From NCBI RefSeq assembly GCF_018854495.1, contig NZ_JABBDR010000215.1, positions 1 to 9,911 of the forward strand: a DNA stretch of 9,911 nucleotides. The letters run 5' to 3'. The translations under genes were made by a program, and so were the position numbers. Below the pieces are notes generated by a model, which was not told the DNA's origin, ran no database searches, and worked only from the letters and a program-made list of their open reading frames with translations. Of the stretch, positions 1 through 6,272 are shown piece by piece. The stretch's first letter is position 1. The number at the start of each line of letters is the position of its first letter. The DNA comes from Acidithiobacillus ferruginosus (GTDB lineage: Bacteria; Pseudomonadota; Gammaproteobacteria; Acidithiobacillales; Acidithiobacillaceae).

Positions 1-1
1 T

Positions 2-91
2 CTCAAGCAGGTGGAACAGGGCAATGTGGAATACCTCTACAACCCCGAACTGGCCACCAATCAAAACATCAATATGAAAGCGGGCGCTTAA
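2..91 (+). CDS. hdrB1: C-terminal fragment of the gene before hdrA, probably sHdrB1
   Basis: An open frame enters from the left edge and reads 29 residues (LKQVEQGNVEYLYNPELA, then TNQNINMKAGA) to a TAA at 89-91. No Fe-S or other motif is visible in this short tail, so the sequence alone does not identify it. The product is inferred from synteny: in sHdr loci the usual order is hdrC1-hdrB1-hdrA-hyp-hdrC2-hdrB2, and the next gene here is hdrA. The stop codon overlaps the AAGGAG ribosome binding site of hdrA, so the two genes are almost certainly co-transcribed. The identity would be confirmed by two CCG-type cysteine motifs upstream of the window. Confidence 0.6.
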   Translation, partial: LKQVEQGNVEYLYNPELATNQNINMKAGA

Positions 92-103
92 GGAGAAAGT
101 TCA

Positions 104-1159
104 GTGAGTGCACAAGATACAGTGTTAGTCGTAGGTGCAGGTCCAGCAGGCTTGTCGGCAGCCGCCACCATAGCCTCCATGGGGAAGAAGGCTGTCATCG
201 TCGAGAAAGAAGATATTCTCGGTGGGGCGCCCATCATCTCCGGTTACGCCAAACTGGTACCTTCTGGCGAATGGGCCAAAGATGCCATTGGCCGCATGGT
301 CAGCCGTGTGGAAGGCGACGGCAACATCAGCATCCACAAGTCTGCCAAGGTCACCCAGGTGGCGGGCGAGGCCGGTAACTTTACGGCCACCCTGAGCAAC
401 GGCGACAAGGTGGAAGCGGGTGCCATCATACTGGGTACCGGATTCACCCATTTCGACTCCATCAACAAGCCGGAATGGGGCTTTGGTACTTACGAGGACG
501 TCCTGACCACCACGCAGATGGAACAGATGGTGACGGCGGGGCAGATTCGTTGCCCTTCGGATGGCCGGGTTCCGGAGCGCGTGGCTATCCTGCTTTGCGT
601 CGGTTCACGTGACCGCCAGATTGGTCGTGAATGGTGCTCCAAGATCTGCTGCACCGTTTCCACCAACCTCGCCATGGAGATCAAGGAAATTTCTCCGAGT
701 ACCGATGTGTTCATTTATTACATGGACATCCGTACCTTTGGCCTTTACGAAGACAAATTCTACTGGAAGAGTCAGGAAGAGTTCAAAACCAAGTTCGTCA
801 AGGCGCGTATCGCCGAGGTCACCAAGTCGCCTGACGGTCGTTTGCTGGTCAAGGGTGAGGATACCCTGGTCAAGCGTCCTATCGTGATTCCCATGGATAT
901 CGTCGTTCACGCCATCGGTATGGACCCCAATGCATTGAACCCGGAAATTTCCAGGACTTTTGGTATCGGTCTGGAAAAACACGGATTTATCGACCGCGCG
1001 GAACAGTACACCAACAGCCAGGGTACGACGCGTAAAGGGATTTACGTGTGTGGTGCGGCGACCGGCCCGGAAGATATCGATTCTTCCATAGCGCAAGGCC
1101 AGGCCGCTGGTGCGCGTGCTGTGGCGGACCTCTACGGACAGCAGAAAATTGCCAGCTGA
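104..1159 (+). CDS. hdrA: sHdrA, FAD and Fe-S subunit of the sulfur-oxidizing heterodisulfide reductase-like complex
   Basis: This 351-residue flavoprotein starts at GTG 104, placed by AAGGAG at 90-95. An N-terminal Rossmann FAD motif (GAGPAG, residues 11-16) is followed by an acidic strand end and GG, as in HdrA proteins. The cysteine cluster EWCSKICC (C178, C182, C183), with C150 and C165 nearby, matches the HdrA Fe-S signature. A second FAD-contact region lies near the C-terminus (YVCGAATGPEDIDSSIAQGQ, C316 onward). Methanogen HdrA is about 650 residues and carries extra ferredoxin domains that are absent here. This short form is typical of the sHdr system, which oxidises sulfane sulfur to sulfite in the cytoplasm. 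HdrA is the flavin-containing core that links the C and B subunits. The downstream hyp gene overlaps its 3' end. Family assignment is strong; the electron acceptor cannot be read from the sequence. Confidence 0.95.
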   Translation: MSAQDTVLVVGAGPAGLSAAATIASMGKKAVIVEKEDILGGAPIISGYAKLVPSGEWAKDAIGRMVSRVEGDGNISIHKSAKVTQVAGEAGNFTATLSNGDKVEAGAIILGTGFTHFDSINKPEWGFGTYEDVLTTTQMEQMVTAGQIRCPSDGRVPERVAILLCVGSRDRQIGREWCSKICCTVSTNLAMEIKEISPSTDVFIYYMDIRTFGLYEDKFYWKSQEEFKTKFVKARIAEVTKSPDGRLLVKGEDTLVKRPIVIPMDIVVHAIGMDPNALNPEISRTFGIGLEKHGFIDRAEQYTNSQGTTRKGIYVCGAATGPEDIDSSIAQGQAAGARAVADLYGQQKIAS

Positions 1160-1967
1160 CATCTACCACAGCGGGAACGGCGAACACATCGTTCCTGCCT
1201 CGCTGCCGATTGATCTCGATAAGGGGCTGCTCAACAGATCCTTTTATGAGCTGGAAGAGGCGTTCGAGGGACAGCAGGGTCTTGCAGACCTGGTCGGTAG
1301 CCTGACAGAGAAGACGGCGAGTTTTCGTCGTCTCCTGCTGGAGGACAAACGACCGTTGACGGAAGCACAGATGGCGCATCTCGTGGAGCAGATGTTTACC
1401 GCAAGACGCAAGATCTGGCCCGTCATAGAGGAGCAGGGCGCTGCGCGGGTAGGTGAAATGATGCGCGATTTGCTGGAGGGCCATGGTGATCTGACGCAGC
1501 GTATGACGCGTTTTGAAGAGGCTTTGCCTGCTACGGGAAAGGCGAAACGCGTTATCAGGGACATGGGGGCTGAGGTTCTGCACTTCAGTGATCCCGAACG
1601 CTATCCGCTGATGACGCGCTGGGTCTGGGATCAGAGTACCACCTCAGGCGCGGTGCGGGAATTCATCCGCGGGGGCGACTACCTGACGGATTTCCCTTTC
1701 GGAGAAAGTCCCGAAATGTTCGAGGGTCTCCGCCAGTGGATGCAGGAAGCGCTGCTGGAACTGGGGGTGTACCGTGATGTGCCATATATGGTCGACATCA
1801 TCCTGGCCCACCAGTATTCACAATATGTGCGCGCTATGGCAGAAGGCTTTTTGCGTTCGGATTTTGGCGGCCAAACAGACTTTACGGAACAAATCCGTAA
1901 ATTGCTGGGCGTAGAAGTACACCGGCGGATGGGTGGATCTCGCATCAAGAGAGACGCCATTCATTGA
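1149..1967 (+). CDS. sHdr-associated conserved protein Hyp (sHdrH), cysteine-free and mostly helical
   Basis: This gene sits between hdrA and hdrC2, exactly where sHdr loci carry the conserved gene called hyp or shdrH. The protein is 272 residues from TTG 1149. The frame is also open from GTG 1110 (285 residues) or GTG 1116. I prefer TTG 1149 because the earlier part looks like out-of-frame hdrA (RTSTDSRK), but no start has a convincing ribosome binding site. There is no cysteine, no signal peptide and no clear membrane segment. The sequence is rich in charged, helix-forming stretches and contains a conserved-looking aromatic segment (LMTRWVWDQ). It therefore cannot carry its own Cys-ligated Fe-S cluster, and a scaffold or assembly role in the sHdr complex is my inference. 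It ends with tandem stops TGATGA. The frame overlaps the hdrA stop, suggesting translational coupling. Confidence 0.8.
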   Translation: MPADIYHSGNGEHIVPASLPIDLDKGLLNRSFYELEEAFEGQQGLADLVGSLTEKTASFRRLLLEDKRPLTEAQMAHLVEQMFTARRKIWPVIEEQGAARVGEMMRDLLEGHGDLTQRMTRFEEALPATGKAKRVIRDMGAEVLHFSDPERYPLMTRWVWDQSTTSGAVREFIRGGDYLTDFPFGESPEMFEGLRQWMQEALLELGVYRDVPYMVDIILAHQYSQYVRAMAEGFLRSDFGGQTDFTEQIRKLLGVEVHRRMGGSRIKRDAIH

Positions 1968-1990
1968 TGAATTAGGGTATAGGAGCGGCT

Positions 1991-2710
1991 ATGGCTATTC
2001 ATGAAAAAACACTGATCGATCCCGATCGGATTTTGCAGCACGATCACCTGGTAATAGACGGGGTGGACGTTTCAGGTTCCTGGAACACCATGATTACCCC
2101 CCGCACGCTGACGGACTACGAAGAGCATTTTGAAGAGATCATCCAGAGTTACAGCGGTGGCGAGAACGTGCACCGTTGCTGGCAGTGCGGCTCCTGCACG
2201 AATTCCTGCACCATGTATGCGCAGAATGTGGATTTTAACCCGCGTTACTGGATTTATCTGATTCGCTTGGGCCTGAAGGCCGAGTTGATGAAAGATAAAG
2301 ACATTATCTGGCAGTGTGTTTCGTGTAACAAGTGCACCAATATCTGCCCCAAGGATGTCCGTCCTGAGGGGGTGATGAAGGCGACGGCGCACTGGTTGGA
2401 AGAGAACGGCCTGACCCCGAAAACGCTTTCGACGCATTTCGACGAGGAGTTCACCCATCAGTGCATCGAATTCGGGCGTATCGAGGATACCGAAGTCATG
2501 GTGGGATTCTTCAAGCGCTCCGGCCAGCCCCTGGTCCAGGCCTGGATCGTGGAGTTCGGCAAACGCCTGACCAAGCACATGCCCTTGGGTCAGTTGACCA
2601 AAATGGGCATGAATGTGGTGTTCCGTCCCAAGACCAAATCCTGGGGTAAAACCGGTGAAGTCCTTGCTGAATACGTGAAGGCACAGAAGGAGGCCGCGCA
2701 TCATGGCTAA
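1991..2710 (+). CDS. hdrC2: sHdrC2, two-[4Fe-4S] ferredoxin-like subunit
   Basis: This 239-residue protein starts at ATG 1991, preceded by AGGAG at 1981-1985. It contains two cubane [4Fe-4S] motifs: C63-X2-C66-X2-C69-X3-C73 (CWQCGSCTNSC) and C109-X2-C112-X2-C115-X3-C119 (CVSCNKCTNICP). This is the HdrC pattern, in which the subunit passes electrons between HdrA and the catalytic HdrB. The region after residue 125 is helical and longer than a minimal HdrC. It has no further cysteine apart from one near residue 157 (QCIEFGR). The gene overlaps the start of hdrB2 by 8 bp, as expected for subunits made in equal amounts. The numeral 2 follows synteny, since the first hdrC/hdrB pair would lie upstream of hdrA. 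Confidence 0.94.
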   Translation: MAIHEKTLIDPDRILQHDHLVIDGVDVSGSWNTMITPRTLTDYEEHFEEIIQSYSGGENVHRCWQCGSCTNSCTMYAQNVDFNPRYWIYLIRLGLKAELMKDKDIIWQCVSCNKCTNICPKDVRPEGVMKATAHWLEENGLTPKTLSTHFDEEFTHQCIEFGRIEDTEVMVGFFKRSGQPLVQAWIVEFGKRLTKHMPLGQLTKMGMNVVFRPKTKSWGKTGEVLAEYVKAQKEAAHHG

Positions 2711-3614
2711 GGTTGCATATTATCCGGGCTGTGCGCTGGAAGGTTCCGGCGGACCCTACGACAAATCCACCCGCGTTCTGGTGAAAGAACTGGGTCTGGA
2801 GATGGAAAACCTCGAGGACTACAACTGCTGTGGTGCGATGGAGGTAAAGAACATTCATCCCATGTTGCAGACCTATATGTCGGCGCGGAATCTGGCCATC
2901 GCCAGTAAGCTGCAGGGCTGTGATACGGTGATGGCGCCTTGTAACGGCTGCTATCGTAATCTGAAGCAGACCGAATATGAGTGCGCTACTTCAGAAGAAA
3001 CCATGAAGACGGTGCAGGAACTTGCCAACAAGTCGGGTGACCCTGTTTATGAAGGCGACGTGCGCAGCCTGCACGCGCTGGAATGGTTCATGGAGGAAGT
3101 GGGCGTCGATGGCATCAAAGGCAAGGTCAAAAAGAGTCTCAACGGCCTGAAGATCGCCAACTACTACGGTTGCATGTACACCCGTCCCCGGCAGATTTTC
3201 CCGGAAAAAGATCAGGGTCCCGGTTCGGAATCGAGCTATGCGCCGCATTTCATGGATGACCTGCTCGCAGCAGCCGGTGCCGTGAGCGTGGATTTCCCCT
3301 TGAAGACGGCATGTTGTGGTGGGGCGCATACGTTGTCGGATTCGGATACGTCCACCCAGCTGGTGCTGAATATCCTCCAGGCGGCGGAAGATGCTGGTGC
3401 GGAAGTGATCGCCACCGAATGTCCCACCTGCCATTCCGGTCTGGAAATGCATCAGATCCGTGCGGAGACGGAGTTCGGCATCAAATCGAGCGTCAAGGTG
3501 ATTTATTTCACCCAGTTGCTCGGTTTGGCCATGGGTCTGTCTGCGCGCAAGGTCGGCATTCCCGACAATGTCAGCGACTCGATGGATCTTCTCGCCGCCA
3601 AGGGCATTATCTGA
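2703..3614 (+). CDS. hdrB2: sHdrB2, CCG-domain catalytic-type subunit
   Basis: This 303-residue protein starts at ATG 2703, behind AAGGAGG at 2687-2693 inside the end of hdrC2. It has two complete CCG motifs. The first is C10, C42-C43 (NCCGA), C80-X2-C83 (CNGC). The second is C157, C204-C205 (ACCGG), C240-X2-C243 (CPTC). In methanogen HdrB the same five-cysteine sets hold two non-cubane [4Fe-4S] clusters that split a heterodisulfide. Because both sets are intact, both clusters may form here. In the sHdr pathway the likely substrate is a sulfur-loaded or disulfide form of a carrier such as lipoyl-LbpA, not CoM-S-S-CoB. The subunit is expected in the cytoplasm as part of the sHdr complex. It is the last structural sHdr gene and is followed directly by a strong terminator. 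Confidence 0.94.
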   Translation: MAKVAYYPGCALEGSGGPYDKSTRVLVKELGLEMENLEDYNCCGAMEVKNIHPMLQTYMSARNLAIASKLQGCDTVMAPCNGCYRNLKQTEYECATSEETMKTVQELANKSGDPVYEGDVRSLHALEWFMEEVGVDGIKGKVKKSLNGLKIANYYGCMYTRPRQIFPEKDQGPGSESSYAPHFMDDLLAAAGAVSVDFPLKTACCGGAHTLSDSDTSTQLVLNILQAAEDAGAEVIATECPTCHSGLEMHQIRAETEFGIKSSVKVIYFTQLLGLAMGLSARKVGIPDNVSDSMDLLAAKGII

Positions 3615-3626
3615 AATGGTGTGGGG

Positions 3627-3655
3627 AAGCGCCCCTTTGCGGGGCGCTTTTTTTT
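3627..3655 (+). terminator. Intrinsic terminator between hdrB2 and lbpA1
   Basis: A perfect 9-bp GC-rich stem (AAGCGCCCC at 3627-3635 with GGGGCGCTT at 3641-3649) closes a TTTGC loop and runs into eight Ts (3648-3655). It starts 12 bases after the hdrB2 stop and ends 27 bases before the lbpA1 start. It may be partial, setting a lower level of the lipoate genes relative to sHdr, or it may protect the upstream mRNA end. Confidence 0.9.
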
Positions 3656-3682
3656 ACCTGTCGCTGACACCAGGGGAAGGCC

Positions 3683-4129
3683 ATGGAATGTAACGGTTGC
3701 GAATTCCGCGCCGAATTATATTACGATCGGGAATGCCAGATCTGGGTGCGACGCGAAGGCGATGGCACGCTGACGGTGGGCATGACCGATATATCTCAGT
3801 CGATTGCCGGAAAGATTCTGCATGTCCGGGTACGCCGACCGGGGACACGTCGTCCGCTGGGTAAGCCGGTTGCCACCATCGAGAGCGGAAAATGGGCAGG
3901 TCCGGTTCCGAACGTTTTCGATTGCGTGATCGAATCGGCCAACGAAGATGTCCTGGAAGATCCCAATCTGCTCAATATCGAACCCTACGAAGCCTGGATC
4001 GCCCGGGTACGCCCGGTGGCTTCAGTGGACGCTGCGCTCAAAAAGCTGTCTACTGGGGACGCTGCCTTTGAGTTGTACCGGCAACGCTGTTTGCGTGATG
4101 ACATTCATTGTGAGCGAGGAATGCGATGA
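3683..4129 (+). CDS. lbpA1: GcvH-like lipoate-binding protein, divergent cysteine-rich paralogue (LbpA1)
   Basis: This 148-residue protein starts at ATG 3683 behind AGGGGAAGG (3672-3680). Its core matches the H-protein/LbpA fold: WVRREGDGTLTVGMT near residues 21-35, then the lipoylation motif ATIESGK with the candidate lipoyl lysine K70, then PYEAWIARV. It differs from the second LbpA in this locus. The glycine turn SPVSGTV is replaced by NVFDCVI, and GSGW is replaced by EAW. There are six cysteines: a C3-X2-C6 pair at the N-terminus, C18, C81, and C136 and C143 in an arginine-rich tail. LbpA proteins act as sulfur or redox carriers for sHdr, unlike glycine-cleavage GcvH. Whether this paralogue is lipoylated, and whether its cysteines bind metal or sulfur, is unknown. 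The stop overlaps the next start as ATGA. The numbering 1/2 follows gene order only. Confidence 0.88.
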   Translation: MECNGCEFRAELYYDRECQIWVRREGDGTLTVGMTDISQSIAGKILHVRVRRPGTRRPLGKPVATIESGKWAGPVPNVFDCVIESANEDVLEDPNLLNIEPYEAWIARVRPVASVDAALKKLSTGDAAFELYRQRCLRDDIHCERGMR

Positions 4130-4524
4130 GCGACACCCACTATCTGGAGGATCAGGGCGAAAAGTCGGTAGTCATCGTCATGACCAGCGGGCCGAGTACC
4201 GCACATCGCTGCGCGACGCCGTTTTATCTGGGCGCCCTGTTGTCTTCCATGGATGCGGAGGTTAAGATTTTTTGCACGATGGAAGCGGTCCGGCTGATGC
4301 AGGTGGGCGTTGCGGAAAATCTTTCGGCGATGGCTGGCGGCAAGCGGATTATCGACTTCATTCGTGACGCAAAAAATGCCGGAGTGGAAATCCAGGTCTG
4401 TCGACCGGCGCTTCCCGGCTATGAGATCGAGGCCGACAACCTGATCGATGAAGTGGATGCGGTGGCGTCTGCCGGTGATCTAGCCGATCTGATTCTGTCG
4501 GTTGACCGACTGCTGTTTTTTTAA
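4126..4524 (+). CDS. DsrE-family small sulfurtransferase-like protein
   Basis: This 132-residue protein starts at ATG 4126 (GAGGA at 4116-4120) and overlaps the lbpA1 stop by 4 bp. The N-terminal strand SVVIVMTSGP followed by THR/C and an alternating helix-strand pattern (LGALLSSMDAEVKIFCTMEA) fits the DsrE/DsrF-like fold. Cysteines are C29, C50 and C92 (VQVCRPALPG region, written IQVCRP). C92 occupies the place where DsrE-type proteins usually carry the persulfide cysteine, so it is the best candidate for sulfur transfer. DsrE and TusA proteins feed sulfane sulfur to oxidative sulfur pathways, and the position between two lbpA genes suggests it serves an LbpA or the lipoyl synthase. I cannot place it in a DsrE subgroup. 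It ends in LLFF, encoded by a T-run. Confidence 0.85.
   Translation: MSDTHYLEDQGEKSVVIVMTSGPSTAHRCATPFYLGALLSSMDAEVKIFCTMEAVRLMQVGVAENLSAMAGGKRIIDFIRDAKNAGVEIQVCRPALPGYEIEADNLIDEVDAVASAGDLADLILSVDRLLFF
4497..4522 (+). terminator. Weak terminator-like hairpin at the 3' end of the DsrE-like gene
   Basis: GTCGG (4497-4501) pairs with CCGAC (4506-4510) around a TTGA loop. TGCTG and seven Ts (4516-4522) follow, overlapping the last codons of the gene. The stem is short and the T-run is five bases away from it, so termination would be inefficient at best. An RNA-processing or pausing element is equally possible. Confidence 0.35.
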
Positions 4525-4567
4525 AATCCTGCTTGGCAGCGGGGTCTGTTTACTGGAAATGCAAACC

Positions 4568-4575
4568 AAAGGAGA
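4568..4575 (+). promoter_or_regulatory. Ribosome binding site that sets the lbpA2 start
   Basis: AAAGGAGA lies six bases before ATG 4581 and only three before ATG 4578. This favours 4581 as the start. It argues against the in-frame TTG at 4533, which has no ribosome binding site. Confidence 0.8.
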
Positions 4576-4580
4576 AAATG

Positions 4581-5018
4581 ATGGGAACTGTACGTGGCTG
4601 TGAAATCCCCGAAGATCTGCTGTACAACGTCGAGAATAACGTGTGGCTGCGCAAGGAAGACGATGGCACTGTGACCATCGGCATGACCTCCTATGCCTGT
4701 GCGTTGGCTGGACAGATCGTTTCTTATACGCCCAAGGGCGCTGGCAAGGAGATCAAGAAGGACAAGTCCGCAGCAACGGTGGAGTCCGGCAAGTGGGTTG
4801 GCCCGTTGAAGAGTCCCGTCAGCGGTACGGTGGTGTCGAGCAATGACGATGTGGCCAAAGAGCCGGGCCTCATCAACAAGGATCCCTATGGCAGCGGCTG
4901 GATCGCCAAGCTGACGCCCGCTGATTTTGCAGGCGATGCCGGTGAACTGAAGACGGGTGCCGATGCTTTGGCGGCATTCGAAGCAAAGATGACGGCTGAT
5001 GGTTTTGGCGGCTGCTGA
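4581..5018 (+). CDS. lbpA2: GcvH-like lipoate-binding protein LbpA2, sHdr sulfur or redox carrier
   Basis: This 145-residue protein starts at ATG 4581 (MGTVRGCEIPED). It is a clean H-protein fold: VWLRKEDDGTVTIGMT, the hinge SYACALAGQIV, then the swinging-arm motif ATVESGK with the predicted lipoyl lysine K71. It continues with the mirrored strand KSPVSGTVVSSNDDV and the terminal PYGSGWIAKL. LbpA proteins linked to sHdr carry a lipoyl group and are thought to present bound sulfur to the complex. They are distinct from glycine-cleavage H proteins, and no gcvP/T genes are nearby. The cysteines are C7 and C40, plus the second-to-last residue. The strong ribosome binding site suggests a high level of protein, as expected for a carrier. 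A GC-rich hairpin follows the gene. Confidence 0.93.
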   Translation: MGTVRGCEIPEDLLYNVENNVWLRKEDDGTVTIGMTSYACALAGQIVSYTPKGAGKEIKKDKSAATVESGKWVGPLKSPVSGTVVSSNDDVAKEPGLINKDPYGSGWIAKLTPADFAGDAGELKTGADALAAFEAKMTADGFGGC

Positions 5019-5044
5019 TTGGTGCAATCCGTCATGATTCAGGA

Positions 5045-5080
5045 GGACGGCCGCATTTCGCGGCCGTCCGGCTTTCTCTC
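5045..5080 (+). terminator. GC-rich hairpin between lbpA2 and lipS1, probable attenuator or weak terminator
   Basis: GGACGGCCGC (5045-5054) pairs perfectly with GCGGCCGTCC (5060-5069) around ATTTC. The stem is 10 bp and almost pure GC. It is followed by GGCTTTCTCTC, which is pyrimidine-rich but not a continuous T-run. It could partly end transcription after lbpA2 or stabilise the lbpA2 mRNA end. Confidence 0.65.
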
Positions 5081-5085
5081 TGCAT

Positions 5086-5094
5086 AAAGGATGG
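5086..5094 (+). promoter_or_regulatory. Ribosome binding site that sets the lipS1 start
   Basis: AAAGGATGG lies eight bases before ATG 5103. The upstream in-frame ATG at 5091 falls inside this site with no spacing, so the internal ATG is the better start. Confidence 0.6.
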
Positions 5095-5102
5095 AAATTC
5101 AT

Positions 5103-6224
5103 ATGAACCCATGGTTGAACGCTGTTGCGCAAGTAGAGGCTTTGGAGGATCTGGTCCTCAATGCGGATCTGGTGGACTCTATGCGCGAACGGTGGTCCGG
5201 TCTGTCCGGTAGTCAGGTGGGTCGTATCAATTTCTATACGCCTTCTTTCAAGCACCATGAAACGTCCGAAGTTTCCGCCTGCGGGAAGAATGCCTTCCCG
5301 GCCATTTCCATCACCGGTGGTGACTGCAAGTTGCAGTGTGACCACTGTAAAGCGAAGATTCTGGAGCCGATGATTCCGGTTCGCACTCCGGAAGAACTGG
5401 ATGGTCTGGTGGACCGGATCGTCCTGGATGGGGGTCGCGGGCTGCTGCTTTCCGGAGGTTCGGACCATCAGAACGTGGTCCACTATGAACCCTATTTTCC
5501 GACGGTGCGCAAGATCAAGGATCGCTATCCGAATTTGCAGATCGCCATGCATACGGGTATCGCCACCCCGGAGTTCGCGCGTGGAATGGAGGATGCGGGC
5601 GTCGATGTGGCCATGATGGATGTGATCGGTGCCCAGGATACCATTAACCAGGTTTACCATTTGCGCCGTTCGGTGGACGATTTTGAGGCCGCGCTGGAAG
5701 CTTTGGTGGCCACCAAGATGAAAGTGGTGCCGCATATTGTCATCGGGCTGCATTACGGGGAGCTGCTTGGTGAATGGAACTCTCTCGAAATTATCCAGCG
5801 GCATCTGCCCAGTGCCCTGGTGCTGGTGGTGATCATGCCGCAATATGCCGCTTCGAGTCGGCCTTTCGTGACACCAGCGGCGGATGAAATTGGTAAATTC
5901 TTTATGGATGCACGGGCTGCGCTGCCGGAAACACCGGTATTGCTGGGTTGCGCGCGGCCTTCCGGCGTGCATCGTTCCATCACCGATACCTATGCGGTCA
6001 TGGCGGGACTGAACGGGGTGGCCTTCCCCTCTGATGGCATGCTGGCCCTCGCCAAACACCTGGAACGGGATGTCTTTGTGACACCTTCCTGCTGCTCCAT
6101 GATTGTCGGTGAGGAAGTCTTGGCACTGGGTGACGAGACGACCACTATGCCTCTGGATTATGTCCCCGCCGCGCCAAAACGTCGCACACAACTGCGGGAT
6201 ATCCCGATTGTGTTTTCGGCCTGA
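5103..6224 (+). CDS. lipS1: Radical SAM lipoyl synthase component LipS1
   Basis: This protein is 373 residues from ATG 5103; an in-frame ATG at 5091 would add four. The radical SAM motif C75-X3-C79-X2-C82 (CKLQCDHC) follows AISITGGD. A glycine-rich strand (LLLSGGSD, about residues 114-121) corresponds to the SAM-binding GGE-type motif. Further cysteines are C60 (SACGKN), C283 (LLGCARPSG) and the pair C330-C331 (TPSCCSM), which could ligate an auxiliary cluster that donates sulfur. In archaea and sHdr organisms, LipS1 and LipS2 together replace LipA and insert sulfur at C6 and C8 of a protein-bound octanoyl group. The neighbours (lbpA, lipoate ligase, LipT, LipS2) support this over BioB, the usual generic annotation. 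The predicted location is the cytoplasm, acting on octanoyl-LbpA. The order in which LipS1 and LipS2 act cannot be read here. Confidence 0.88.
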   Translation: MNPWLNAVAQVEALEDLVLNADLVDSMRERWSGLSGSQVGRINFYTPSFKHHETSEVSACGKNAFPAISITGGDCKLQCDHCKAKILEPMIPVRTPEELDGLVDRIVLDGGRGLLLSGGSDHQNVVHYEPYFPTVRKIKDRYPNLQIAMHTGIATPEFARGMEDAGVDVAMMDVIGAQDTINQVYHLRRSVDDFEAALEALVATKMKVVPHIVIGLHYGELLGEWNSLEIIQRHLPSALVLVVIMPQYAASSRPFVTPAADEIGKFFMDARAALPETPVLLGCARPSGVHRSITDTYAVMAGLNGVAFPSDGMLALAKHLERDVFVTPSCCSMIVGEEVLALGDETTTMPLDYVPAAPKRRTQLRDIPIVFSA

Positions 6225-6272
6225 GACTGCATTGTTTCTTCCGGGCTTCACGTTCATCGGGTTGCATGGGTT

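Noticed and set aside
605..1162. Minus-strand open frame of 185 codons within hdrA
   Set aside because: Shadow of hdrA, with no ribosome binding site or domain.
2703..3614. Methanogenic heterodisulfide reductase or glycolate oxidase/LutA-type CCG protein
   Set aside because: The CCG motifs are shared with those families, but the hdrA-hyp-hdrC2 order and the adjacent lbpA genes identify the sulfur-oxidizing type.
4533..4580. N-terminal extension of lbpA2 from a TTG at 4533
   Set aside because: No ribosome binding site precedes the TTG, the added residues do not fit the H-protein N-terminus, and AAAGGAGA points to ATG 4581.
4581..5018. Annotation as glycine cleavage H protein
   Set aside because: The fold and lysine motif match, but no gcvT or gcvP is present and the neighbours are sHdr and dedicated lipoate genes, so LbpA is the better call.
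4521..6257. Long open frame of 578 codons on the minus strand, opposite lbpA2 and lipS1
   Set aside because: It is antisense to two well-supported genes, spans their hairpin, and has the His/Arg/Gln-rich composition typical of the reverse of GC-rich coding DNA. No domain is recognisable.
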